From: Lepeophtheirus salmonis
Lineage: Eukaryota; Arthropoda; Copepoda; Siphonostomatoida; Caligidae
DNA: 64,000 nt
Assembly: GCF_016086655.4 (NCBI RefSeq)
Contig: NC_052139.2
Coordinates: 28,524,002-28,588,001, forward strand
Direction: 5' to 3'
The notes under the pieces are model-generated. The model was not told the DNA's origin, did not search any database, and saw only the letters and a list, made by a program, of their open reading frames with translations. How positions within the stretch are numbered: the stretch's first letter is position 1; each line of letters opens with the position of its first letter. This document shows positions 11,841 to 22,580 of the stretch, one piece after another. The position numbers and the translations under genes are program-made.

Positions 11841-12576
11841 TCGAACATTTTGATAAAATAGTAATGGAAATCAATTATTCAATTGCCCAGGAATAGGCAA
11901 TTAGCCAGAAAATCGTTTGGAACCATCTGAATCAGATAATCCAAACTTTATTAATTTCATTGATAAAATAAACGGTTAGAACTTATTACTTCATCCATTA
12001 TTAATGAAGAAATAATTTCCATTGTTATAAAACTTCTTTGTTTAAGGCCCCAAAGTGCCCAACATTATTAAATCCTTATGACTTTGTTATATATATATAT
12101 ATATATGTACAATTATTAATAATATTTTGATCGCTAAAAGGTAAAAGTAAGATATAATTAGAGACAATATTTCCAGGTTAATAAAAGATTGTGAAAAGAT
12201 ACAATGACATTAATTTTGATTACATTTTAGAGTCTGAGATATAAAATAACAAGGCAATAGATTGGTATATTTATAATAGATTGTAAGATTTAAGTCCTTT
12301 TTATAAATTGGTTCCAATTTGAGAACCGATTCTTGACTAATTTTCCTTAATATGAATATCAAAAAAGTTTAAGTAAAAATCATCTATATTTTACACAGCG
12401 TTTTCTTTACAAACATAAGCATTGTCCGCTGTCGTTCAGTGTTCTGAAGTTAGATTATACCTCTAGTTCCTACGGCTCTCACGGTATTACCTCGCTAAAA
12501 CCTAAATACATACGGTATCCAATAAAATATTATGAAGGATTGTAATATTAATAGGACTAATGATGGACTGGAAGCA
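11841..12576. other. AT-rich intergenic stretch
   Basis: It holds a (TA)n run at about 12088-12106 and nothing else that could be assigned. Confidence 0.5.
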
Positions 12577-13459
12577 AAGGGTGATTCAATGCGAGTGGTT
12601 TTTGGATTGTAGAAATAAAACACATAAAATATTATATTATGGTCAAAACTTTATTATGAACAGAAAAAACAATCCTTTACAATTATTTCTAGAAAATAAT
12701 CCCCTTCATATGTTGGCCGCAACTGGCCTTTTAAATGGTACATTCTTTCGCCCCAATTTTCGATGAAAACTATTGTTTTCAATGGATGCTCTTGATACAA
12801 TTGGGGTTGCTCTATGCCCCAAATACGGCAATTTCGCTTATTTACGTAGCCATTGAGCCAGAAATGGGCATGATCACTGAACAAAATTTGGCGCGGAAAA
12901 AACGGATTTTCTTGGATACGTTCAAGAGCCCATCCACTGAATACACGACGCAAACGAAGGTTCAGCGGCTTCAATTCTTTCACGAGCTGTATTTTGTATG
13001 CCTTTAAGCCTAAATCTTTCTTCAAAAAGCGTCGGGCTGTTGTATACGACAAACCATGTTGTTGAGAGCGGTGGGAATCGATTTTTCACGATCTTCGGTT
13101 ACACTCTCGGCTCCGGCCGCAATATTTTCTATGCTGCGAGCTGTACGTGGCCTACTAGACGACGGAACATCCAAGCAAGTTGCTGCCCCCATCAAGTTTT
13201 TCGATTATTCTGCGAATTTTGGATTCTGAAGGTTGATTATGTGGACCATAAGTTGGGCGAATTTTGCAAAAAACTTCTTTCACAGAACGCTGATTTTCAT
13301 AGTACAATTGAACATTTGTACACGTTCTTGTGGCGTATATCTTTCCATGAAGAATTGTAAAACAATACTGAGTACAAATGACGTATGAATTTGACAGAAC
13401 TCGCGCACGCCAGTCAAAAAATCCCTACTGGAAAAAACTGCTCGTTTTGAATCACCCTT
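12577..13459 (-). mobile_element. DD41D (rosa-like) mariner, deletion derivative A
   Basis: The ends are inverted repeats, AAGGGTGATTCAATGCGAGT at left and the complement of CTCGTTTTGAATCACCCTT at right. The encoded transposase runs on the minus strand. The N-terminus starts at 13348 (MERYTPQERVQM, then a 1-nt frameshift). At 13052-12654 one frame reads …RRFLKKDLGLKAYK…LFSDHAHFWLNGYVNK…, which contains the first catalytic Asp. The usual SDEAHF is SDHAHF here. The frame then jumps to the family's C-terminus (NWGERMYHLKGQLRPTYEGD), so the second and third Asp are deleted. The copy at 44976-45897 has lost the opposite part. It cannot make active transposase but keeps both ends. Confidence 0.85.
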
Positions 13460-13941
13460 TGCATAAATATCATTTGGTGTGATTGACTTATTGCGCTAAC
13501 TACCAGATGATTTGCGGTCTCTTTTGGGGTTCTTTTTGAATGAAAGGTTGGATGACAAAAAATGTTAGGACGTATCTTGATAAATTACCAACTGATATGA
13601 GGCTTGTCTTATGTATTTGATTGCTTTTTGGAGGAAAAGTTGCGTTCCATAATAAAAGACGCCTCCACAGATGGATGGTTCATATAATAATGATTTCCTT
13701 TTTTACTAATTTGATGAAAATTTCTAATTTTCATAGATACTATAATACAAATGACTACAGTAATATTACTCGTTAAAACATAATTAAAGGGTGATTGTAA
13801 TGGACTAAATGGTTATGATAGCATCTATTTATAGTTTGGTACAATTAAAATGACAGATGTAGTAAATTAAATAAAGCGTAGTAATGAGTAAAAGTTACAT
13901 CATGGACAATTTGCTTATATGAACTACACCTTGTATATAAA
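13460..13941. other. Intergenic stretch with long-repeat relic
   Basis: Positions about 13494-13570 resemble the unit GGAGCTAACTACCAACTGAT…TTTTTGAAGGAAAGGTTG of the long dispersed repeat at 37890-39560. The rest is unassigned. Confidence 0.4.
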
Positions 13942-14430
13942 CAGGGGCGTCCGCAGGATCAGATTTTTTTGGGAAGGGGGAGAGAAGGGGGCATTTTTTT
14001 TGGGGGGGAATGGAAAATTAATCTCTTTGGAAAAATTAACTGCTATTTTCTAAAAAAAAATTTTTTTTTTCGAAAATTAACTCGAAAATTAAATTTTTGG
14101 GAAAAAAATTTCGAATATTAAATATTTTCAAAAAAAGAAAATCAAAAATCTATTGCTACCCTAAAAGATTAAATTTTTTACAAATAAATTTAAAAAATCC
14201 ACATCTGTAAAGAAAAAAATTTCAAGTATAAAATTTTTTTGGATTTTTAAAAAGAAATTTAAGCTAGTCTCAAAAATTAAATTTTTTAAAAAAAGAAATC
14301 AAAAATCCACCACTGTTACAAAAAATAAAATTTTTTAGAAACAAATTTCCAAAATAAACTTTCAAATGTTTAATTTTCAAGTAAAAAGTAAAAAATCCAT
14401 TTTTTTTTTGGGGAGGGAGAACAAGAAATT
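13942..14430. mobile_element. AT-rich MITE family copy 4
   Basis: It starts with CAGGGGCGTCCGCAGGATCA, the best preserved left end of the family. A G-rich patch (13974-14010) and about 400 bp of A/T blocks follow, ending near a TTTTTTTTTGGGGAGGG stretch at 14400. No coding capacity was seen. Confidence 0.6.
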
Positions 14431-15168
14431 GAAATTGAGAGATTGTATTTGAAAAATACCATATTTGGTCCAATATAAGTCTCACAAATCAAATAAAGGT
14501 TGTAAAATAAAGCTAAAATCATGGGCCATCTTAATTCATCATTTGAATAATAAGCCCATAATTCAGCCATACGTTGCATATAGATTAATAATTTGGGATA
14601 TTCATTTTCTTAAAGATTATTTTATGTTGACGGACCACATATCTACAATATGACGATCAGACATAGTCGAGTTCAAGATAAAGTTCCCCCTTTATACATA
14701 AAAACAAATTTCTCTCGGGAAAAGTTACAAAGTTTTTTTGTGAAAAAGTGTTTTCTATCATCGTTCTACAACGTTGACGACGACGATTTTTAGAAAAAGT
14801 TGTACTGGATCCTTCCTGCAAACGTCTCTGGTAATTCGATGATGGTTAAGGAAGGAAGGAGAGAGGGATGATGTTGTGCGTGTGCGAAATGGAACCGCTG
14901 TTGGTGTGGTAAGGGAGGGAGTGCGTGAGTGCAGGATGGATGGCATTTATTCTTTTTATTCTTATTTTTTGTAAAGTGGTGCATGATTTTGAATCAATAG
15001 ATGTTAGTCGCTTACTGCCTGGAGTTGAGTGAGAAAAAAGAAGAAAAAAAAGACACTATTTAATAAGTAACGAATACTTTTATTTAAAAAAATAAACAAA
15101 AAAATCACATTGCTTTAATATTGAGGCCCCTTCTACTAATACAATATCTTACGCTTTCCCTTCCTTGA
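14431..15168. other. Upstream region of the chitin-binding gene
   Basis: A less AT-rich island at about 14770-14950 contains GACGACGACG and purine-rich sequence (GGAAGGAAGGAGAGAGGG). No coding exon with splice sites was recognised. It might hold promoter elements or an untranslated exon of the downstream gene, but this is not shown. Confidence 0.35.
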
Positions 15169-15176
15169 TATAAAAG
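15169..15176 (+). promoter_or_regulatory. TATA box of the chitin-binding gene
   Basis: TATAAAAG lies 127 nt before the ATG at 15303, in a good position for a start of transcription near 15200. Confidence 0.55.
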
Positions 15177-15302
15177 TGCCGTACTTCAAGCATTGACCTT
15201 TGTGGTAATATATATATCTTGACTGTTAATGATAACTTTCACTCACGTTATCATCTCCTAAACTTCTAGGTTGTCAATAACGAAATACTCCCTTGTTGAA
15301 CC

Positions 15303-17544
15303 ATGCAAACTCACCATTGCCTCCTCCTGGTGATCCTTCAGCTGTCTGTTCCGGGTAAGAACACATCATTTAAATTGCATTTATTCCTTGTGTTAAAAAA
15401 TAAAAAAGATTCACGACTTTACATACAAATTCCTCTAAAGTGTTCGGACAAAACGACTATGAACGACCTTTCCTAAGACAACAAGACAACTCACCGCCCG
15501 ACTATCTACAAGAACGCTCTACCCTAACTCTTAATGACAAGAAGAGTGAGGAATATGACTATATTTATGACATTGAGGAAGAGAAGGGCTCTTCATATAT
15601 TGAGCCAGACACTCTTCCTCGCAAGGAAGAGCCTTCAAACTCTAATAGTCTAAAACGACGTCCTCACTGTTCTTCAGTACGTCGTACAATCCCACACGAA
15701 AAGTACTGTGACAAATATTACCTTACGACAGAGTGTGAGAACGACGGATCCATCCTTCGCTCTTGTCCCAATGGACTTTCTTATGCTGGATCTGACCGTT
15801 TCGGACTTATTGACGTTTGTGACTATCCTCATAGTGTGAATTGTCGTGGAAAAGAAATGAATAGTGAGTCATTTTTTGTTTATTTTTCTCTCTCTTTTCC
15901 CTCCCTTAGCGATCCTCTCCGAAAGAGTAATTCAGCAGCAGGATCCCTGTCAGGCAAAGAACTTGATTGTGTCTGATGTAGACTATTGTGATCGATATTG
16001 GGAGTGTCTAGACGGCCAGGCAGAGCTCTATGACTGTCCTAATGGACTTGTTTGGGTGGGAAGAAATCGTGGCATTGCAGATGGATGCGATTATCCTTGG
16101 AGAAATCCAAGTCTTTGCAGAGACAAAGACTTGGCGAGTAAGTCTTTGTCCAATTACCGCCTCCACTTAAATTTTCTTTTCTTTTCTTATATATTTAATT
16201 ATATCAGACACATAAAAACTATCAAGAAAAGTGAAATCTTGCGGTTTCATTTTCTAATTCATTTTTTTTTCTTTTCTTTTCCCCCTCTTCCTCTTCTCCA
16301 TTTTCTATTTTATTTTGGTTTTTATCATCGTCATTCCTCAAATTGATGCAGATCCTCCAATCAGCACTGAGCATTGCGACTGGTTATACGGAATTTTCGG
16401 TCATGAAACATCCTGCACTCGCTACTGGACATGTTGGAACGGAACTGCCACTGAGCAATTCTGTGTTGGTGGACTTTTGTACAATGAAGAAACCCATGCC
16501 TGTGATTGGCCACAAAACGTTGTAGGATGTCAAAAACATCGTGAGTGACTCCTCCATCTTGTCTTTTTATCTATCTCATAAAACTCGTTTGATATTTATT
16601 TGCATATTTATTATATAGGTATGCGAATAATTATTAAAGGAGACACCATTTTTTGACTTATTTGATAAAACTTGGCTATATAGGGATTTTTCCTTTAAAA
16701 AATAAAAGGTGACCATAGTTGAAACTATTTTTTTGTTAATATAAAAAAAGTATTTGGAGATTTTTTATATCGTTCTTTTAAACACGTAAAAAATGATTTA
16801 TCATACAAAGATATAAAAACTTTTGATAGAAGTTTAACTTGACTAATTTTCTTAATTTTACTGACTAGCTGGTATGTCTAGTATACGGAGGGGATTAAAA
16901 CAAAACCATGTTTTTTTTTCAAAATGCAAAAAATATTTTGTAAAATTTTAAAACTTTGAGCCTATGAGCTATATTCATTGAAATTGTTCAAACATTGTGA
17001 GTTGCATTTTTTTATCAAAAAACAAAGAAAAACACACAATTGACCCGTCAATTTTTTTGTACTTAAAGTGATTTACTTAGCACCTTAACCTATATATATA
17101 TATATATTTATAGCCTTATGCAAAGATGACGCCAACGGTAATGTGCCACTTGGAAAGTCTTGCAACCGCTACTGGGCTTGCCAAGGAGGCTATCCTCGTC
17201 TTCAAAGATGCCCTGCCATGTTAGTCTTTGACAAAATACGCAAGAGATGTATCTCTCCCCCAACTGCTGATTGTGATATTCCAGCCACAACGCCCGCTTC
17301 TGTACCACACATTGGAAAAGAGGCTGTTGCAAAGGCTAAACATCTGAAACGAACCGGGGTACGACGACGTAACAATAATAATAATAACAACGGAGGCGGT
17401 GGAATTGAAGAACGAAAGTCCTCTATCCCCATTCAAGATAATGATGCACTCTCCAATAGCCTTTCAGGTGCTGAGCCAGCCTTTTCCATTCCTCAAGGAG
17501 CTACACTCATTGGTGGTAGTGGCGGGGGTGGTTTTTCAGAATAA
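15303..17544 (+). CDS. Secreted chitin-binding protein with four CBM14 domains (obstructor/peritrophin-like)
   Basis: The exons are 15303-15354, 15441-15863, 15910-16137, 16352-16540 and 17114-17544. All four introns are GT-AG and in phase 1, and the sum is 441 codons including TAA. Residues 1-17 or so (MQTHHCLLLVILQLSVP) are a signal peptide. An acidic Tyr/Asp/Glu-rich spacer (about 18-93) follows. Four six-cysteine CBM14 (chitin-binding type 2) domains lie at about 94-152, 172-228, 243-294 and 300-351, one per exon, with aromatic residues in motifs such as CDRYWEC, CTRYWTC and CNRYWAC that typically contact chitin. The tail (352-440) is basic, then Asn/Gly-rich (RRRNNNNNNNGGGG), and low in complexity. 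The family binds chitin in cuticle, tracheal or peritrophic matrix. Obstructor/CPAP3 proteins usually have three domains, so this four-domain layout differs. Confidence 0.9.
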
Positions 17545-17602
17545 TCCTACGGATTTATTAACCCTCACGCTAATCGCCCCTCCCAATCATTCAACCTGAT
17601 GA

Positions 17603-17608
17603 AATAAA
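17603..17608 (+). terminator. AATAAA polyadenylation signal of the chitin-binding gene
   Basis: AATAAA occurs 59 nt after the TAA stop (17542-17544), a normal spacing for a short 3' UTR. Confidence 0.6.
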
Positions 17609-20600
17609 TATATACATACAACAAATTCATTATAATTCTAATTTATGGCCTTAAATTAAATGTCATAAAGTCCCCTCAAACTACTAAAACCACCGCTGGG
17701 TGTATCTATTATCCAGTTACTCCTTCTTCATTGCCTCTGCATGTATACAATAATAACTTCTTTTAAGTGGATATATCTATGAATATATTCTATTTGGGCT
17801 ATTCAATCCTTGTACATGTTACCTGTTATATATACATATATTTTTTTTTTTTTGATTTTGTGTGTGTGTGTTTAGTACAAAGGTTTATTTTGATTATATG
17901 AAATATATAACACTATACATACTATATACCTTTGAGAATTATTAACTATATATGTACAGGGTGGAAACTAAGATTTATACTCTTATACAATCACAAATTC
18001 TGAGGTTGTAAGTGACTGATTTGATCAAATTATAAATTACATTGTATCTAAAAAAGACTAATTTTATGTAAGCATTTTTTTATTTATTCAGCTAAGAAGG
18101 CCATTAAAGTGGCCATAGCTACCTTAACATTTGGATAGACACGCAACTACCTTTACCGATTAACAAGGTTGAACCCGGTTACGCGGTTCTATCAGTCCTC
18201 GTCTCAGTCCTATCATTTCAACATTCTCCGTCTTGGTTCTACTTTATTGGCCTCATTTCCGGTATTCAGCCTCGTTTCTTTTTTATACAGGCTCAGTTTG
18301 GTAACAGGCGCTTAAAACAAGGGGCTTTACTAGAAAATTCAGGGACAAGAAATGGTTTTAGATACAAACCGAGACGTAGCCGCCTTCTACACATAGTGCA
18401 TAGTGCCCCTAGCAGGGATCCTGAAAACTAAGGTTGCTTAAGACAACGGTTGTCAAGGTGGGGGCCGTGAGGGAGACAAGGGGGATGGGTGTAGGGAGAT
18501 GGAGAATTGAGGATTAATTAAAGCTAATTTATTTTATAAGAATATATGCACAAGAAGCAAGACCGATAGGGAATATATTGCGGTCTCGGTTCCGATCCTG
18601 GTTCGACTCTGTCAGTTCCAATTCTAGCGGTTCGATAAACGGAACCGTTAGACCAATGAGGGCACAAGCTTGCCCATTAATGTCGACAATTCCCTCCCTG
18701 TAACTTTGACTCCTCAACAATTTTAATATTTTTTATTTTGATATAAAAAAAAGGTTCCAGATAATTTTGCAGTCAATTTTTTTGCCGCCGTTAATTTTGA
18801 GCATTACTGACTATATATATAGGTATACATATACAAACTAAAAATTGACTAGATGATGAATATGTTCGGGTTCATTTAATAGTTGAAAGTCGGAACTTTA
18901 ATTATAAAAAAAAAGAACCTCTTCAAAAACGCTGTCAATTTAAGAGAATGCTACCACAATATTTCATGGATAAAGCTCATTTTTGAATTTATCGTAGAAT
19001 AAAAGTCTATTTATTTGCATGCCATAGCTTAGAAGATTGGAAAAGAATATAGAAATACGGGAGCAAAGATAAAGAAGCTTAGAAAGAGAGAGGAAAAAAA
19101 GTCTAATTAAGAACTATAATTATTTAATAATAATTCAATGTTTGAAATAATTGGCTAACCATTCACTAATTTTGGACCTTTTTCGGTTTCTTTTCGAGGT
19201 AGCAAGAATACAATAAAGGTGACTAGAAGCCCAATGTTAGATTAATAGTAACTAATAATTATGTACTTATAGTAATACCACTAGGTTATTTATTGTTTCG
19301 GCATGAGTAATCAGTAAAAATGTAGCCTTAATAGTTCAAATTGTTCCTAACTTTAGATAAGATACTTGTAAAACCCGACACAATGTGGTTCCGCTTTCCT
19401 CTTGATATAGACTTGTATAAAAATAATCTTTAAAACACTTGGATGATTGAATCGAGGGGGAAAATTATTTTAAGGATCTATTTTCTTTATAAAAAGGTAA
19501 CAAATTATATAGGCCCTGCAGCCGATGGGAACATACTTGAATAGAAAAACAGCTAACAGTATTGTCGATAGTTTAGTATTTATATATGTTATATGTAGGG
19601 CTGATAGGGTACGTTTTTAGACTCGGGTTGATACGTTTGTATATATTATCACATTTTAAATATTTTGATAGGATATAATTTTTGTTATTATTCTTTAAAT
19701 TAATAGATTTAGTTGGTAAGGTAAGATTTTAATCCATAAGCATCTTTTTATATAATAGATAATTTCTTTTTAATAAATTCCCCAATGTTTCCAAGTTAGC
19801 TTCACGATAACTTGTCACTACATGGGGATTTTTTGACTGCTAATCAGTCTTGTGTATTACACGAAAATGTTAGAAAAGGGAAACTTTTTGCAAATTTTTT
19901 TATTATAGATTCATGAATAATATTAGTATATAACCTGTGGATGTCTCATATCAAGCTTTGCTTTCTTAGAGAAATTAAGTATACATAGAAATAATTTATT
20001 TCCACTGAAAAGAAATGATTATTTAATGAAAAATCGATGAAACTTTAAAAACTACATTAATTAAAAAAAAATACTATTAAAACGCACTGAACCGCGTACT
20101 CTGAAGGAAGGATGTACTTCAGTTTGTACCGAACCGTGGGCTTAGTGTACCGTCCCCGCCCTAGTTACTATATCTTTCTAACATGTATGTATTATAAGAA
20201 AAAAAGTATTGAAGAATACGTTGCAAACTGTGGACATTTTTATTTTTCACCCGGTATGTATGACTATGTTAGCTTTGATTTGTCTTGTTTCTCAATTTGC
20301 AGAGCCTTTTCTTGACATTTGAAGTCCATTTAATTGAACAAAAGAAGTTATGAAGGGTTAAATCATATAAACATTTATAGGAACGACTTAACAAAAATCA
20401 ATCAACAGGTAGGAACGTCTAGATAACCGTAAAAACTCATTTTATTATATGCATTTATTGAAAAAAGTGATCAAATTGATTGACAAAAAAAAATCTGAAT
20501 GACATTTTTTATCAAATCTATTAAAAAGTGAAAAGATAGACAAAGTAGAAACGACTGCATTTACTTGAGTTATAAATAGAAAAGGATTCCCAATTTAATG

Positions 20601-21099
20601 CAAATGATATTTGGTAACAAGTTTATACAGGTATTTATTCTAAGTTTTGTGTTAAGCTATGACTCACATTTAAGTAAGGGAAGGTAAGAACTAATAGCTA
20701 ATGTTTGCCGCAATAAATTGGAAAAAATGACTATTTTAAAAAAAAGAAATGATTTTTAGGCATAAATTGCATTTTGATAATATATAATTTTTATTATTTG
20801 AACATGATTTTACTCTAGTGGTAGTTTATGACATTGTCCAGTGTTATTAGGGGACAAGAAGCGGACAAATTTTGCATTATGAATACAGTTAAAACGATAT
20901 ATCCAAAAAAATTATCAGTGTTGTGCACCTATTCTCATGTGTACACTCACACGAAGCTACACATTATATATATACATATGTTCTCTCCTCAAGAATAAAA
21001 GACTAATAACAGCCAATTAAGATTGATTTTAAATGACGTGATGAACCAGGGTCCATTAAAATCTCAGCATTTTGAATTTTAAACTTTGTGTGTCTGAGC
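17609..21099. other. Long intergenic stretch, AT-rich with low-complexity patches
   Basis: It holds a (GT)n run at about 17862-17872, a TA-CAGGGTGGAAACT word at 17955-17970 that looks like a single mariner end, and GGTTC/CTCGTCTC-type degenerate patches at 18180-18300 and 18590-18700. A G-quadruplex-like motif lies at 18460-18496, and ACCGAACCGTG-type repeats at about 20085-20160. No supported gene was found. Confidence 0.4.
18460..18496 (+). other. G-quadruplex-type motif
   Basis: The G-runs are 5, 3, 5, 3 and 3 long with loops CCGTGA, AGACAA, AT and TGTA, which fits G3+N1-7 four times over. This is rare in such AT-rich sequence. Confidence 0.6.
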
Positions 21100-21660
21100 T
21101 CTCTATATCACTAATGTGGTCGTCCTTAGTGACAATAATGGCTTCCAGGATGTGGTGGAAGTCATGATACCCTCTGCAGATATAGTCCTATGTCATGGGG
21201 TCCCAATGCTGGCTGACAGTGACTTTGAAGGCTTCAGTGTTTGGACAAGAGACACACCAACCACAGGTGCAGTCGAAGGGGTTGTCACCATGCCTGTGGT
21301 AAGGGGTGTGAAAATATAGCTCAAAAGAACTCAAAAGACTCATTCAAAAGATTCTTGTAAGGGAAGAGATGGGGTTCTTTCATTGCTGGTGTCAAAAGTG
21401 GCCTTTCCACAGGACTTTTTCGACCTACTTAAATTGATAATTCTTTCGAACGTCTTGTGTGAAACCCATAGATCTCTTGCATGGCCCCTCATGAAATAAG
21501 AAGTGATTGACCTGCTGTTTTCTTTAACTCTTCTGGGTCTAGATTGGCCTTTTTGGTGGAACCTTTATTTCTCTCCAATGTTTAAGACTTACTGACGGCT
21601 TAGACAGTGGTCCTGGAGAATCCCAAATGCTCGGAGTGTGTGAATGTAAATTTCTAGACA
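21100..21660 (-). pseudogene. Mariner-like transposase relic, internally deleted
   Basis: On the minus strand the N-terminal side (about 21655-21340) shows HSEHLGFSRTTV followed by a second helix-like stretch with stops. The C-terminal side (about 21270-21115) shows NTEAFKVTVSQHWDPMT, then DYICRGYHDFHHILEAIIV, which fits the C-terminal helix block of ITm transposases (LK…W…MD…DY…CxxFRxRLEAII). The catalytic middle is gone. The segment near 21330-21400 recurs, inverted, in the tandem array at 26400-27053. Confidence 0.6.
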
Positions 21661-22229
21661 TGTTTGATTATCTGTAATCAGCCAAATTATGAAGAGGGGA
21701 TGTCCTTGTACGTCTTAACAGGAGTAAATAAACTTAGAATATTCCTTAATAAATACAAATCGTTATCTTGCAATAAAATATTTTTGATTTTTTCAAGACA
21801 CTCTACGTAGACTTTTGAAGTTTTATTAGTGTATTTGAACATTGCTTGTGATAGGCAATATAGTCGTTGAAGAAGGGACCTTCTTCCGCTTCTATTAAAA
21901 GTAACACCATTGTTTAAGAATATTATAAATATTCATTAAGGTGGCCCTTAAAAGCCAGTGTTTACCTTGGATTTGTCTCACCTCTGAGAATATAACCTAA
22001 GTTTAAAGATAGGAAGGATTAAAATTTATTTTTGAATCTGGATGGTGTTGAATCTTTAACATAAATATGCGAGTACATTTCGGGCACACAAAATTTAAAA
22101 GCCTACCAATATTTCTCTAAAATTTTATTTGCAACTAAATAATAAAAAATAAAATACAGATTAGGGCCTCGGGTTTTGTATGACGAACACTACACCTTTT
22201 AGGTGCATGTCGAGGGGGTTGGCATCCAG
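21661..22229. other. AT-rich intergenic stretch
   Basis: No feature could be supported here. Confidence 0.4.
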
Positions 22230-22400
22230 GCTGTAGGGGGGTCAAAAGTGTCAAAAAAGTGTTCAAAAGAGCTCAAAAGACTCATTCAAATGAGTCTTTG
22301 ACCTTTTTGAAAGTTTTGGACTTACTGATGGCGTAGACTGTGGTCTGGGAGACTCCCAACTGCTTGGAGTGAGCGAATAGAAATTCGTCCATCACGTTCA
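22230..22400 (-). pseudogene. Short fragment of the same mariner family as 21100-21660
   Basis: The minus strand reads FAHSKQLGVSQTTVYAISKS (about 22385-22325), the same helix-turn-helix as HSEHLGFSRTTV at 21.6 kb. It is followed by the shared AATGAGTCTTTTGA-type sequence. Nothing else of the element is left. Confidence 0.6.
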
Positions 22401-22478
22401 AATCTCATTTTCTCGACTTGTATATAAGCTAAAAAGCTCAGATTTATTTTGTTTTGTAATTAATTTCTTATGCTTTAA

Positions 22479-22580
22479 CATATCGAACCATGTATTAATT
22501 TTAATCACTTAGCCTTCATAAATTATTGAATTAGTAAGTGTTTAGGTTTCAATGGACCACTCACGGTGATAGAATACTAT
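22479..22580. repeat. Dispersed repeat R3, copy A
   Basis: TTTTAATCACTTAGCC… TTATTGAATTAGTAAGTGTT… TGGACCACTC matches copies at 32045-32134 and 59868-59945. Copy B ends in GGATCACCCTGTA, which suggests the end of a TA-inserted element. Confidence 0.6.

Noticed and set aside
17955..17985. TA-CAGGGTGGAAACTAAG, a possible mariner end
   Set aside because: No matching inverted end and no transposase motif within a plausible distance.
18590..18700. GGTTCGACTC-like words suggesting a tRNA T-loop
   Set aside because: No cloverleaf arms could be paired; the words belong to a degenerate GGTTC simple repeat.
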